From: Novosphingobium percolationis
GTDB lineage: Bacteria; Pseudomonadota; Alphaproteobacteria; Sphingomonadales; Sphingomonadaceae
DNA length: 64,000 nt
Assembly (NCBI RefSeq): GCF_020179425.1
Contig: NZ_JAILYM010000008.1
Coordinates: 62,001 to 126,000 of the forward strand
Direction: 5' to 3'
Shown: positions 1-9,577 of the stretch, piece by piece
How positions within the stretch are numbered: position 1 is the stretch's first letter
How the letters are laid out: each line of letters begins with the position of its first letter
Program-made: the position numbers and the translations under genes
The notes under the pieces: model-generated
Told to the model about the DNA's origin: nothing
Database searches by the model: none
What the model saw: the letters and a program-made list of their open reading frames with translations, nothing else

Positions 1-233
1 TCGCGCGCGAAGGCGGAGGCAAGTCTGGCGGTTATCGCACGCTGGTCTTCTTTCGCCATGAGGAGAGGGCCGTGTTCGCTTTTGGTTTCGCCAAAAGCAG
101 CAAGGCCAATCTCAATGCGGTCGAACTGCGGACCTACAAGCAGGCCGCCAGGATCGTGCTCGGGCTGACACAGGCGCAGGTCGATACCGAGGTGCGAGAA
201 GGTAGATTGTTCGAGGTGAATGACGATGCCTAA
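1..233 (+). CDS. RelE/HigB-like toxin, 5' truncated by the window edge
   Basis: The reading frame is open from the window edge to a TAA at 231-233 and encodes the last ~76 residues of a small basic protein. It contains GGGKSGGYRT and VFAFGFAKS, the core of the RelE-like toxin family that pairs with XRE antitoxins (HigB2/COG4737 type). In this family the toxin is a ribosome-dependent mRNA interferase. The stop lies 14 nt inside the downstream antitoxin gene, the usual toxin-first layout. The N-terminus is outside the window, so full length and start cannot be judged. Family assignment rests on recognised sequence pattern only. Confidence 0.8.
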   Translation, partial: AREGGGKSGGYRTLVFFRHEERAVFAFGFAKSSKANLNAVELRTYKQAARIVLGLTQAQVDTEVREGRLFEVNDDA

Positions 234-543
234 ATCCTATAAGAGCGAGGCGCTGGCCGCCGTTCACGAAATGATGGAAGGCCTCCATGAGGCCGGAGCT
301 ATCGATAAACAGACTCTTCGTGAATTCGACGAGGCCTGCATTGCCCCTGTAATACCGTTCCAGCCCGAAGAAATCAGGGCAATCCGGGAGGCGCAGCACG
401 TCTCGCAGCCTGTTTTCGCACGTTACCTCAATGTGTCGAAGAATCTCGTTTCTGACTGGGAGCGGGGCAAGAAGAAGCCTGGTGGACCTGCTCTGCGGCT
501 ACTTTCCATTGTTCAGCGCAAAGGGCTTGAAGCTGTGGCCTGA
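220..543 (+). CDS. XRE-family antitoxin of the RelE-like pair
   Basis: The 107-residue protein has a C-terminal helix-turn-helix (about residues 45-95: IRAIREAQHVSQPVFARYLN, then NLVSDWERGKKKPGGPALRL), typical of NadS/HigA-type antitoxins that neutralise a RelE-like toxin and repress their own operon. The start ATG at 220 overlaps the toxin by 14 nt; a second in-frame ATG at 226 is an equally possible start. Toxin first and antitoxin second is the normal order for this family. The N-terminal half is helical and acidic and probably contacts the toxin. Confidence 0.85.
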   Translation: MTMPKSYKSEALAAVHEMMEGLHEAGAIDKQTLREFDEACIAPVIPFQPEEIRAIREAQHVSQPVFARYLNVSKNLVSDWERGKKKPGGPALRLLSIVQRKGLEAVA

Positions 544-733
544 CAGCAAAGGCGGTGGCGACTAATTTAGGCATGGACGTTGGCGTAGTGTTTAGGATCT
601 GCGGCAGTCGAACCGAGAAAATCTCGGCGCCGACAGGCGCACTTCCGCTTCGTCGGCGATAATATAATGGATGCCCTTACGGTTTCTGAGAGGTTCAGGT
701 TGATTGGACTGCACGTTGTTGTGCTGGGGCGAG

Positions 734-781
734 GGTGTGGTCGGACCGATAACTCGCTACCAATCTCGACCACGCCTTTTT
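734..781 (+). terminator. Possible intrinsic terminator, plus strand
   Basis: GGTGTGGTCG (734-743) pairs with CGACCACGCC (767-776), nine of ten positions complementary, and is followed directly by TTTTT. The loop is long (23 nt) and the site lies 190 nt beyond the antitoxin gene, so function is uncertain. It would separate the toxin-antitoxin operon from the convergent copper operon. Nothing else was recognised between 544 and 804. Confidence 0.3.
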
Positions 782-804
782 CTTCAACCTTCGCTCAATA
801 AAGA

Positions 805-1179
805 TCAGGAGCCAAATTTCTGGATCATCGTGATGGCACCAAGTTTGCCATCCCAATCGATCTCGAATCTCACTTTGTCGCCGATCTTCAATCCCGAAAT
901 TTGCTCCGGCTTTGCCGAGAAGCTCATGGTCATCGCGGGCCATTTGAGTGCGGCGATTTCGTGGTGATCGAGCGTTACCGTGCCTTTGGCGGCGTCAATT
1001 GCCGCGACGGTGCCGGTACTCGCCCCATGCATCATCGGCCCGGCCATTGGCATGCCCGTCATGCTGCCGGTGTTGGTGGGGGCGGTTTCCGCAGGCTTCG
1101 TAGCTTCGGCTTCCTTCTTGCAGGCAGAAAGCAATGCCATCAGTGCCAGGCTGGTCGCAATCATCAGGGACTTCTTCAC
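805..1179 (-). CDS. cusF: CusF-like periplasmic copper-binding lipoprotein
   Basis: The 124-residue protein begins with a signal peptide ending in a lipobox (LLSAC, Cys near residue 20), so it is probably a lipoprotein. A Met-rich linker ([13 protein letters not shown]) precedes a CusF-type OB-fold with [20 protein letters not shown] and WPAMTMSF. In CusF the conserved His, the Met pair and Trp bind Cu(I)/Ag(I), and all are visible here. CusF hands metal to the CusCBA pump. It is the last gene of the copper operon and its ATG overlaps the cusA stop by 4 nt (ATGA), indicating translational coupling. Confidence 0.9.
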   Translation of the reverse strand: MKKSLMIATSLALMALLSACKKEAEATKPAETAPTNTGSMTGMPMAGPMMHGASTGTVAAIDAAKGTVTLDHHEIAALKWPAMTMSFSAKPEQISGLKIGDKVRFEIDWDGKLGAITMIQKFGS

Positions 1180-4100
1180 TGTACTTCTCCTTCAGGTTGA
1201 ACTTGGGAATGGGATCTGCGGCGCATCAGCAAATAGGCAGCAGGGATGATCAGCATTGAAAGCAGCGGTGCGGTCAGCATACCGCCGATCATCGGCGCCG
1301 CGATCCGGCTCATCACTTCCGAGCCGGTGCCGCCGCCCACCAGCACCGGGAACAGGCCAGCAAGGATCACCGCCACCGTCATTGCCTTGGGCCGAACGCG
1401 CAGCAGTGCGCCTTCCCGAACAGCGGCGGCGACATCGCCGTCTTCTCGCCCTTCCAAGGCCTGTTTGAGGTAGATCAGCATGACCACGCCGAACTCTGCC
1501 GCGACGCCGGCCAACGCGATGAACCCGACCGCGCTTGCCACCGACTGGTTGTAACCAAGCAGGTAGAGCAGCCATAGCCCGCCGGTGAGCGCGAACGGCA
1601 GCGTGCCCATGATCAGCAGCGCCTCGTCCCAGCGCCGGAAGGTCAGGTAAAGCAGTGCGAAGATGATCGCGAGCGTCACCGGGATGACCAGCTTCATCCT
1701 CTCCTTGGCACGGACGAAGAACTCGTACTGACCAGTGTAGGAGACGCTGACGCCCGGCGGAAGTTGGACCTTGCTGGCAATAGTCTGCTGGATGTCGTCA
1801 ACCAGCGTCTGCATATCGCGGTCGCGGCCATCGACATAGATCCAGGTCACCGGGCGACCGTTTTCACTCCTGAGCATCGGTGGACCGTCGCTGATCCGGA
1901 CAGAAGCGACGGTGCCGAGCGTGATCTGCTGGCCAGACGGTGTCAGCACCGGCAGAGCTGCAAGCTTGTCCGGACTGTCGCGCAACTCGCGCGGGTAGCG
2001 CAAGTTGATCGGGTAGCGCGCGAGGCCCTCGACCGTCTGGCCGATATTCTCGCCGCCGATCGCGCCGGCAACCACCGCCTGGACGTCGGCCACATTCAAT
2101 CCGTAGCGGTCGGCTGAGGCGCGGTCGATATCGACATCGACGTAGCGCCCGCCGGTCAGCCGTTCGGCCAGCGCCGAGGTGACGCCGGGCACGGTCCGTA
2201 CGACCTGCTCGATCTGCGTGGCGGTACGGTCGATCTCCGCAAGGTTCGAGCCCGCGACCTTGATCCCAACCGGACTCTTGACCCCCGTTGCCAGCATGTC
2301 GATGCGGTTGCGGATTGGCGGGATCCAAAAATTGGCGAGACCAGGCACCTTCACCCGCGCGTCCAATTCATCGACCAGCTTTTCAGGCGTCATCCCGGGG
2401 CGCCACTGGTCGCGAGGTTTGAAATGAATGGTCGTCTCGAACATTTCCAATGGCGCGGGATCGGTCGCGCTATCGGCGCGGCCCGCCTTGCCGAACACGC
2501 TTGCGACCTCGGGCACAGACTTGATCAACCGATCGGTCTGCTGAAGCAGGCGCCCCGCTTCTGCCGCCGACAAGCCGGGCAGCGCCGAGGGCATGTAGAG
2601 CAGGTCGCCCTCGTTCATTTGCGGCAGGAACTCGCCGCCGACCTTTGCCATCGGCCAGAGTGTAGTGGCGAATAGCAGCACGGCGATCAGCAACGTCCGC
2701 TTGGGCCGCTCCAGCACCCAGTCAATTGCCGGGCGATAGGCCCGTACCAACCAGCGGTTGAGCGGGTTGGCCTCCTCGCTAGGGATTTTTCCCTTGATCA
2801 GCAGCCCCATCAACACCGGGATCAGCGTGATCGAAAGGAATGCGGCCGCCGCCATCGCGTAGGTCTTGGTGAAGGCGAGCGGTGCAAACAGCCGGCCCTC
2901 CTGTCCCTGCAGCGTGAAGATCGGAAGGAACGAAAAGGTAATGATCAGCAGGCTCAGGAACAGCGCCGGGCCGACTTCAGCGGCCGCATTTGTCACGATC
3001 CGCCAGCGAGTCGAGCGATCGGGCTCGGTGTCAGGATTGTCGTTATGCCAACGTTCGAGATACTTGTGGGCGTTCTCGATCATCACCACCGCTGCATCGA
3101 CCATCGCGCCGATAGCGATGGCAATGCCGCCCAAGGAGAGGATATTGGCGTTGAGGCCCTGCAGGCGCATGACGATGAAGGCGATCAGGATGCCGAGCGG
3201 CAAGGTCAGGATCGCGACCATCGCCGAGCGCGCGTGCCAAAGGAACAGCGCACAAACGGCTGCTACGATGACGAACTCCTCGATCAGCTTGTGGTTCAGA
3301 TTCTGGACCGCGTGATCGATCAAACCCGAACGGTCGTAGGTTGGGACAATCTCAACACCGGGCGGCAGGCTCTTCTTGAGTACCTCGAGCTTGGCCCTGA
3401 CACCCTCGATCACCGCGCGAGCGTTTTGGCCCTGGCGCATGATGATGACGCCGCCTGCGACTTCACCTTCGCCGTTCAATTCTGCGATGCCGCGTCGCAT
3501 CTCAGGACCGACCTGTACCGTGGCGACATCGCCAAGCGTCACCGGAATGCCGCTTGCCGCGGTGCGCAGCGGCACAGCACGGAAGTCGTCGAGGGTTTTC
3601 AGGTAACCGCTGGCGCGCACGGTATATTCGGCGCCCGCCATCTCCACGCTGGCGCCGCCGGTCTCCTGGTTGGCACGCTTCAGAGCTGCCCCAACTTGAT
3701 CAGTAGTGACGCCGTAGGCGGCGAGCTTCTGCGGATCGACGATAACCTGATACTGCTTGACCATGCCGCCGATGCTGGCGACCTCGGCAACGCCGGGCAC
3801 CGTCTTCAATTCAAAGCGCAGGAACCAGTCCTGGAGAGATCGGAGCTGCGCCAGATCGTGCCCACCGGCCTGGTCGACCAGCGCATATTCGTAAATCCAC
3901 CCCACCCCGGTCGCGTCGGGACCGAGCGAGGCTTTCGCGCCTTCGGGCAGACGGCTCTGCACCTGGCTCAGATATTCGAGCACGCGGCTGCGCGCCCAGT
4001 AGAGGTCCGTGCTGTCGTCGAACAGCACATAGACGAAGCTGTCACCGACAAAGGAATATCCGCGCACCACCCGCGCACCGGGAACCGAGAGCATGGTTGA

Positions 4101-4310
4101 AGTGATGGGATAGGTGACCTGGTTCTCGACGATCTGCGGCGCCTGGCCCGGCCAGCTCGTGCGGATGATCACCTGCACGTCTGACAGATCTGGCAGCGCA
4201 TCGATCGGTGTAGTCCTGACCGCCACCACCCCGATCGCGGTCAACACCAGCGCCGCCGCAATCACCTGGTTGCGCGCTCTGACTGAGGCACGGATGATGG
4301 AGGCGATCAC
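1176..4310 (-). CDS. cusA: CusA/CzcA-family heavy-metal efflux RND permease
   Basis: This 1044-residue inner-membrane RND pump has the expected length for the HME subfamily. The N-terminus ([20 protein letters not shown]), the HME signature [13 protein letters not shown] around residue 400, and the porter segment [20 protein letters not shown] identify it as a Cu(I)/Ag(I) or divalent-cation exporter driven by proton influx. The start is GTG at 4310, sharing GTGA with the stop of the restored cusB frame. It forms the CusCBA tripartite complex with the neighbouring genes. Copper or silver rather than cobalt/zinc/cadmium is inferred from the adjoining cusF and Met-rich proteins. Confidence 0.93.
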   Translation of the reverse strand: MIASIIRASVRARNQVIAAALVLTAIGVVAVRTTPIDALPDLSDVQVIIRTSWPGQAPQIVENQVTYPITSTMLSVPGARVVRGYSFVGDSFVYVLFDDSTDLYWARSRVLEYLSQVQSRLPEGAKASLGPDATGVGWIYEYALVDQAGGHDLAQLRSLQDWFLRFELKTVPGVAEVASIGGMVKQYQVIVDPQKLAAYGVTTDQVGAALKRANQETGGASVEMAGAEYTVRASGYLKTLDDFRAVPLRTAASGIPVTLGDVATVQVGPEMRRGIAELNGEGEVAGGVIIMRQGQNARAVIEGVRAKLEVLKKSLPPGVEIVPTYDRSGLIDHAVQNLNHKLIEEFVIVAAVCALFLWHARSAMVAILTLPLGILIAFIVMRLQGLNANILSLGGIAIAIGAMVDAAVVMIENAHKYLERWHNDNPDTEPDRSTRWRIVTNAAAEVGPALFLSLLIITFSFLPIFTLQGQEGRLFAPLAFTKTYAMAAAAFLSITLIPVLMGLLIKGKIPSEEANPLNRWLVRAYRPAIDWVLERPKRTLLIAVLLFATTLWPMAKVGGEFLPQMNEGDLLYMPSALPGLSAAEAGRLLQQTDRLIKSVPEVASVFGKAGRADSATDPAPLEMFETTIHFKPRDQWRPGMTPEKLVDELDARVKVPGLANFWIPPIRNRIDMLATGVKSPVGIKVAGSNLAEIDRTATQIEQVVRTVPGVTSALAERLTGGRYVDVDIDRASADRYGLNVADVQAVVAGAIGGENIGQTVEGLARYPINLRYPRELRDSPDKLAALPVLTPSGQQITLGTVASVRISDGPPMLRSENGRPVTWIYVDGRDRDMQTLVDDIQQTIASKVQLPPGVSVSYTGQYEFFVRAKERMKLVIPVTLAIIFALLYLTFRRWDEALLIMGTLPFALTGGLWLLYLLGYNQSVASAVGFIALAGVAAEFGVVMLIYLKQALEGREDGDVAAAVREGALLRVRPKAMTVAVILAGLFPVLVGGGTGSEVMSRIAAPMIGGMLTAPLLSMLIIPAAYLLMRRRSHSQVQPEGEVQ

Positions 4311-5541
4311 TTGCTGCCCTCCAAAGGCCGCGCCGGAATGCCCGTCAGGCTCGCTTCGGAATCGAGCAGGAACTGGCCGGAAGCTACGACCTTTTCACCG
4401 GGAGCCAATCCCGCGATGATCTCGGTCTTCCGCCGCCCTCTGTCCCCACACGAACCTCAGCCGGTCGATAGCGACCATCGGCGAGCGCCAGCATCACCAG
4501 GATGCGCGCACCGGTACGGATCACCGCCTCGCTCGGCACCAGCAGCGCCTGGCGTTGATCGCCGCCGAGCGAAACGCTGGCAAACATGCCGGGCTTGAGG
4601 CGTCCGCCACGGTTGGCGAGTTCAATGCGGATAGTCAGGGTGCGGCTGTCCGCCTGCGCGGTGGGTAGGATCGCGACCACGCGGCCCGTGAAAGTCTCAC
4701 CCGGAAATGCGGATAGCGTCGCCTTCGCGCTCTGGCCGATCTTGATCATGCCTGCCTGCACTTCCGGCACGGCGGCATTGAGCCAGACCGTGCCGATGCC
4801 GGTCACCTGCGCAAGCGTCTGGCCCTGCGCCAACGTCACCCCTTGCTGGGCATCGAGCGACTGGATCACCCCCGCGATCGGCGAGGTGATCGTGATCGTG
4901 CCACTGGTTAGGCCCGACCGCTCGACGTGCGCAATCAGGCCGTCCGACATGCCGAGCAGTCGCAAGCGTTGCCTTGCGGCCGCGGTAAGGTCGGGCCTGC
5001 CGAGCCGTTTGACCGCGAGAAACTCACCCTGCGCGCCGCCCCATTCGGGCAGCTGGATGTCGGCAATCGGTGCGCCCGCGCCGATCACATCGCCCGGCGC
5101 GCGGCTATAGACGTGGGTGACGAACCCGCCAGAACGCGCCTGGATGATTGCGACATTGCGCTGGTTGAAGTCGATGGTCCCGGCGACCGATAGCGCCGAT
5201 GGCAGACTGCCAACCTCGGCCGCGACGACCCGCAGCCCCAGGTTCTGTCGCGCAGCGGGATCGATGCTGATCCCAGGCGTTGCGCCCGTGGCAGAGGTTT
5301 CATCCGCGTATTTGGGCTGGGTCTTCATCCCCATCGACGAGAGCGAATTGGGATTGTCGTAGTGCTCGGCCGGCACCATCGGATCGTACCAGTAGAGGAT
5401 CTTGCGCGCCGCTGGCGTCGATCCAGCTTCCCTCGTGGCTTCCCCGCGCTGGCCAATCCAATAACCGCCTCCACCCGCGACCAGTGCGATTGCCAATGCT
5501 CCGGCGCCCCAGCGCACGGCGTGTCTCGCGTCCATGCTCAT
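4307..5541 (-). pseudogene. cusB: CusB-like periplasmic adaptor, frameshifted near its 3' end
   Basis: The protein is a membrane-fusion adaptor: N-terminal membrane anchor, then the heavy-metal-binding YWYDPMVP motif (about residues 50-57), then HlyD-type barrel-sandwich and beta-barrel domains (for example FVTHVYSRAPGDVIGAGAPI). As read, the frame continues to a stop at 4384 with an atypical tail ([17 protein letters not shown]). Adding one base in the GGCGGCGGAAG tract near 4428-4437 restores [20 protein letters not shown] and a natural end whose TGA (4309-4307) overlaps the cusA GTG. One nucleotide therefore appears to be missing, by mutation or by sequencing error. The adaptor would bridge CusA and CusC; loss of the last ~40 residues would alter the membrane-proximal domain. 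Confidence 0.85.
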
Positions 5542-6779
5542 GGCCGCATCTCCCCATATGTGAAATTGATCCGGATGGCGTCGCGTGCGACGTCGTCCTC
5601 GCGCGACAGCGCATCGACCTCGGCTTCGGCCAGCGCCAGCGTCGAGAGCAGCGCACTGCCGAGGTCGAGCTTGCCCGCAGCGTAGCTCGCCATGTCGAGT
5701 TCGGCACGGCGTTTGGCGAGCGGCACCAGGGTATTACGCGCATTCATCAGCCGCTGGTGGTGCATGACATGATCGGCAAGATCACCATCGAGCGCGGCGA
5801 CGATCTGTTGTTCTCCCCCCGTGCGCATCAGCCGCGCCCGTTCGGCTTCGCTCGCTCGCGCGGCGATCCTGGGGTCCTGCCGTCGTTTGGAGAAGAACGG
5901 CAAATCGATGCTGATGCCGACTGATACCATGTCGCCATAGGCGGGATCGCGGCGGCCGTAGGAGGTGCTGACCCGCCAATCGGGCCGCTTGTCGGCGCGG
6001 GCGAGTTCGGTTTCCGCATCCGCCGCGCCGACACCCGCATCCAGTGCCTGCAAGGTCGGAAGTGAAGCAAGCCCGGCAATCAATCGGGCGCGATCGACTT
6101 CAAGGATAGGCGGGTCGCCCGAGACGTCGGCCAAGGGATCGCCGGTAAAGCGCGCCAGTCTCGCCTGCGCCTTGGCGACATCGGCCGTGAGCTCGCTACG
6201 CCTGTCCGCAACGGCGCCACGCAGCTGGTCGGGTTCAAGCGCCGCACTGGGCCGCGCCGCGCCGGAGGCGAGCCTTGCCGAAACGGTAGCTTGGAGTTCG
6301 CCGAGGCTTTGATCCAGAACCTGCAACCGGGCGAGACGCCGCTTGGCATAATAGAGATCGACCCAGGCAAGCGCGGTCTCAAGCCGGAGGTTCTGTGCTT
6401 CAACGGCAAGGTCGGCCTCGGCCACGCCAATGCCAGCCTGTGCGCGGGACCGTTGGGCACGGCGCTTGGCGGGATTGGGGAACGGCTGTTCGATCCCGAT
6501 CCGTGCCATCGTCATGCTCTCGCGGGTGAAGCTGAAGGCGGGCGGTCCCGAGACGGGGAAATTGTCGATGCCGACCGATAGGGTTGGATCGGGAAGCCGA
6601 CCGGCGGCGACTGCAGCCGAGCGCGTGGCATCGACGCCGGCCATGCCTGCCTTGAGCGAGGGCGCTTTATTCGTAGCGTGCCGGAGCGCGGCATCGAACG
6701 TCAGCGGCTCGGCCAGCGCTGCGCACGGGATCGCCGCGAGCAGCGGCGTGAGAACCATCAAGCGCACAATCAATCGCAT
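5538..6779 (-). CDS. cusC: CusC/TolC-family outer-membrane efflux protein
   Basis: The 413-residue protein starts with a signal peptide (MRLIVRLMVLTPLLAAIPCA, cleavage after ALA) and has the duplicated long-helix pattern of the outer membrane efflux protein family (LTFDAALRHATNKAPSLKAG; ALAWVDLYYAKRRL; DWRVSTSYGRRDP). The ATG at 6779 is preferred over upstream alternatives because AGGAG lies just before it. The gene overlaps cusB by 4 nt (ATGA). As the outer-membrane channel of the pump it completes the route from inner membrane to outside. Confidence 0.88.
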   Translation of the reverse strand: MRLIVRLMVLTPLLAAIPCAALAEPLTFDAALRHATNKAPSLKAGMAGVDATRSAAVAAGRLPDPTLSVGIDNFPVSGPPAFSFTRESMTMARIGIEQPFPNPAKRRAQRSRAQAGIGVAEADLAVEAQNLRLETALAWVDLYYAKRRLARLQVLDQSLGELQATVSARLASGAARPSAALEPDQLRGAVADRRSELTADVAKAQARLARFTGDPLADVSGDPPILEVDRARLIAGLASLPTLQALDAGVGAADAETELARADKRPDWRVSTSYGRRDPAYGDMVSVGISIDLPFFSKRRQDPRIAARASEAERARLMRTGGEQQIVAALDGDLADHVMHHQRLMNARNTLVPLAKRRAELDMASYAAGKLDLGSALLSTLALAEAEVDALSREDDVARDAIRINFTYGEMRP

Positions 6780-6917
6780 GGAAATCTCCTGATCGGGAGA
6801 GCCATGGCCAATGCCGAAACGGTAAGCTGGGCGAACGGGCGCCGGCGAAGGGGGCATACTCCGCTGGCGCCACGCGCCCGGCCGTGTTTGTTATCGGCTG
6901 TCGGCCAGGCAATCGCC

Positions 6918-7184
6918 TTAACCGACCGACTGCGCTCCAGCCTTGCCGGGCATGTCCATCATGCAGGCGGCATGGTCGGCCGTCATCATGGCGCAGTCGC
7001 AATTGGCCTCGGTGGTTTCAGCGTCCTTGACCCAGACGCGGGTGCGCGAAGGCACGGTCGACTTCGGGCCGAAAGAGGGTCCATTCCGCCATTCCCAATG
7101 GCCGCCGACATTGTCATGGGCCGAGGCGATGGATGCGGTAGCGAGCCCCGCCGCGATAGCAGCGAGCGTGAGAATCGTCTTCAT
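6918..7184 (-). CDS. Small secreted Cys/Met-rich protein of the copper operon
   Basis: The 88-residue protein has a signal peptide (MKTILTLAAIAAGLATASIA, cleaved after ASA). The mature part of about 66 residues includes HWEWRNGPSFGPKSTVPSRT and a metal-ligand cluster NCDCAMMTADHAACMMDMPG, with three Cys, one His and several Met within 20 residues. I do not recognise a named family. Position between cusC and the 123-aa gene on the same strand, together with this ligand set, suggests a periplasmic Cu(I)/Ag(I) binder. That role is inferred, not demonstrated. Confidence 0.75.
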   Translation of the reverse strand: MKTILTLAAIAAGLATASIASAHDNVGGHWEWRNGPSFGPKSTVPSRTRVWVKDAETTEANCDCAMMTADHAACMMDMPGKAGAQSVG

Positions 7185-7254
7185 GTGAAAGATCCTTGGT
7201 TGAACTGTGAGGAGGCATGCGCGAACGAAATGCTCGCAGGTGCGCCGCTAGTGT

Positions 7255-7626
7255 TCAGCCAAGGTGCGCGGGTGGTTCGGGCTCCGGCCCTGTATTGCGT
7301 CCAACCAGCGCGGTCACCGATGTGAGCGGCGGTGCCAGGTCGCGGAATTCCAAAGGTTTACCAAGCGTGACCGATGGAATCAGTGCCATCGGAATAGCGC
7401 ACCCCATCTTGGCGATGCAGTCCGGCGTCATTCCCTTACACGGCTTTTCAGGCTGCGGGGCCTGCTTGGCGAGACCCATCATTTCAGCACAGTCCGCGCT
7501 CATATTAGACGCGACCACCGTTTGCTCGGCTTTCGCCACCGGGATCACGTGCGCAAACGCAGCTTCCTGACTCAAGAGGCCCAGCAGTGCTCCCATCATA
7601 AGCAGCAAGGAATACCAACGCTTCAC
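7255..7626 (-). CDS. Small secreted Cys/Met protein, first gene of the copper operon
   Basis: The 123-residue protein starts at GTG 7626, chosen because AAAGGGGG precedes it by a few bases and the next residues form a clean signal peptide (KRWYSLLLMMGALLGLLSQE, cleaved after AFA). The mature part has Cys-containing segments SADCAEMMGLAKQ and KPCKGMTPDCIAKMGCAIPM, four Cys in all with nearby Met, and a Pro/Glu-rich tail. No named family is recognised. Being promoter-proximal in a cus operon suggests a role in periplasmic metal binding or sensing. The promoter should lie in 7627-7760; no operator was identified. Confidence 0.72.
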   Translation of the reverse strand: MKRWYSLLLMMGALLGLLSQEAAFAHVIPVAKAEQTVVASNMSADCAEMMGLAKQAPQPEKPCKGMTPDCIAKMGCAIPMALIPSVTLGKPLEFRDLAPPLTSVTALVGRNTGPEPEPPAHLG

Positions 7627-7783
7627 ATGCCCCCTTTCGGCTTGCGCTTGGCGACTGTCAATTCCTCTGGTGTGTGCACTGGCTGCGCCCAATTCAACGT
7701 GATGGTCCCGTATTTCCACGCTACCACTACGCCGACGTGCAACTTTTGATTGCCTGTCGAAGTGGAGTTCCGAATGGCTTCCG

Positions 7784-8320
7784 CCTCTGACTGACCGATT
7801 AGGTCCGGGGGCGGCGAACCGCTCCCTTGATATTCTCAAGGCGGCGTTCAACAAGGCCGAAGCATGGGGGTACCGGGCAGAGAATTCAAATCCCTACCGA
7901 TCCATTTGGCATAACCGTCGCGTGCATCGCAAGCGCTTCCTTTCCGGCGAAGAACTTGCGCGTCTGGGCGTACTCGTGCCAGAGAGGAGACAGAGTGATG
8001 ATCCAATGAAGCGTACGTATGCGTCGGCGATCACCCTGCTGCCTCTGACAGGTTGCCGAACGGGAGAGATTCCGGGGCTCCAATGGGCGGACCTGCGCGG
8101 GCTTCGTCTGCACCTGCGAGACAGCAAGACGGCGCCCCGGACTGTGTGGCTGGGGCAGGAGGCGCGCGATGTGATCGATGGATTGCCTCGCAAGGGAGCG
8201 AACCCATACATGTTCTGGAACTGGCGCTTTCGCCGACCCATAGGAACGCTTCGCATCGCGTTTCGCCCTTTGCCGGTCTCGCGCGCCCGTGCCGATCACG
8301 GAAATGGACGGCCAGGTTGA
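7784..8320 (+). pseudogene. Tyrosine-recombinase (phage integrase) remnant
   Basis: The frame encodes a continuous segment like the middle of alphaproteobacterial phage-type integrases: GAANRSLDILKAAFNKAEAW, HRKRFLSGEELARLGVLV and LPLTGCRTGEIPGLQWADL, the last holding the box I catalytic Arg. After LRDSKTAPRTVWLGQEARDV the similarity decays, and the box II HxxR and the catalytic Tyr are missing. The N-terminal arm-binding domain is also absent. It is a decayed integration gene, evidence of past element insertion beside the copper operon. Confidence 0.75.
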
Positions 8321-8339
8321 GGATTACGCACACATATTG

Positions 8340-8757
8340 GATGCCGAGGGCCTGCTCGCCTGCGTTCGAATCGGCACCATCGAATTCCATGCCTCGGGTA
8401 GTCGGGTGCGACGATGTCGAAGCGCCCGATCGGATAATCGTCGATCTGGAGCCCCACGAACAGCTGAACTGGGCCGATGTATGCGCCGCCGCGCGGCACT
8501 TGCTCGACCGGCTGGCCGACCTCGGTCATTTCAGCTTCGCGATGCTGTCGGGCTAGAAGGGAATGCATGTGGTGGTGCCGCTGACGCCGGGGCATTCCTG
8601 GCAGGCGCACAAGGATTTCGCGCATTGCTTCGCCGAGGCGCTGGCGATCGAGGAACACCCGTTTCCCATACGGGACATCGATCCGCTGCAACGCTGCGCC
8701 AGCGACAAGGCGCTGGCAGGGTGGGGCTTTGCCAGCCAGCGGCTGCCGGACCTTTGA
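8340..8757 (+). pseudogene. LigD-type NHEJ polymerase (primase-polymerase) fragment
   Basis: Three frames together encode pieces of the LigD polymerase domain: GTIEFHASGSRV, then after a frameshift near 8400 DDVEAPDRIIVDLEPHEQLN and FSFAMLSG ending in TAG, then after a further disruption MHVVVPLTPGHSWQAHKDFA and ALAIEE. In LigD this domain fills gaps during non-homologous end joining. Frameshifts, an internal stop and lack of the rest of the protein mark a dead fragment. It directly follows the integrase remnant, so both probably derive from one eroded insertion. Confidence 0.75.
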
Positions 8758-8788
8758 ACCGCAGCGATGCTCGCGACGCTGTGCCTTC

Positions 8789-9577
8789 TCAGGGCCACAG
8801 CATCAGTCCGCCGCCGAGAAGGCAGGCCAGTCCGACGATGACCGAAATCACCCGGTCGAGCGGAAGCAGCTTCTCGGATGCGACGATGATCGTCAGCAGC
8901 GCGACCCACACCACGTTCATGACGCCCGCGACGAACAGCAGCGCCATGAGCAGCCAGCAGCAGCCGACGCATATCGCTCCGTGAAGCGCCCCCATGCGCA
9001 ACGCGCCGAAGGTGCCGTCGCGATAGTGGCGGCTCAGGAATCCGGCGGGATTTTGACAGTGGCGCAGGCAAGCCGATTTGAGCGGGCTGAGCTGATACGC
9101 CCCTGCCGCGATCAGGATCATTCCGGAAAGCCGGGTACTCTGCGAAGCCATCGTCAGCGGGGCAATCAGGGCCCAGCGCGTAAGCCAGAACTGCATCAGG
9201 GTGGCGATGGCCGAAAACAGGCCCCATGCCAGCAGATAGCCGCACAGGAATCCTGCGACGGCAGGCGTGCGTCCTTGCGGGACGTTGCGCGCGACCCGTT
9301 CGTACAGGAGGATCGTCGGGGCAGCAGATGGCAGCATCATCGCCACCATCATCGTCCACCACATCGAAAAGACGATCGCCAGCCGATCGATCGACCACGA
9401 GGCGGATGGTTCCATCACCATGCCGCCCATCGTGGCCTCGTCAGGGGGCGCGCCGGGCCCCATGGCGGCACCGCCCAGAATCCATGCCCAGGCCGCCGCG
9501 ATCAATATGCCCAGCGCGACAATGGTGATGATCCGGGGGCGTGCCAGTATCGCGTTGACCCCGGTGGACATCGTCAA
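8789..9577 (-). CDS. DUF2182 multi-pass membrane protein
   Basis: The 262-residue polytopic protein has about seven hydrophobic helices and the DUF2182 hallmarks MWWTMMVAMMLPSAAPTILL and LRMGALHGAICVGCCWLLMA. The family (COG5486) is described as predicted metal-binding membrane proteins, with no established function. Start is ATG 9577, or ATG 9571 two codons in. Its first codon overlaps the DUF1326 stop by 4 nt, so the two are translated together. The tandem suggests a membrane permease-like component with a soluble partner. Confidence 0.85.
   Translation of the reverse strand: MTMSTGVNAILARPRIITIVALGILIAAAWAWILGGAAMGPGAPPDEATMGGMVMEPSASWSIDRLAIVFSMWWTMMVAMMLPSAAPTILLYERVARNVPQGRTPAVAGFLCGYLLAWGLFSAIATLMQFWLTRWALIAPLTMASQSTRLSGMILIAAGAYQLSPLKSACLRHCQNPAGFLSRHYRDGTFGALRMGALHGAICVGCCWLLMALLFVAGVMNVVWVALLTIIVASEKLLPLDRVISVIVGLACLLGGGLMLWP

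Noticed and set aside
3045-4100. A 351-codon plus-strand frame opposite cusA
   Set aside because: It is antisense to well-conserved cusA sequence, has no recognisable domain, and such frames are common in GC-rich DNA.
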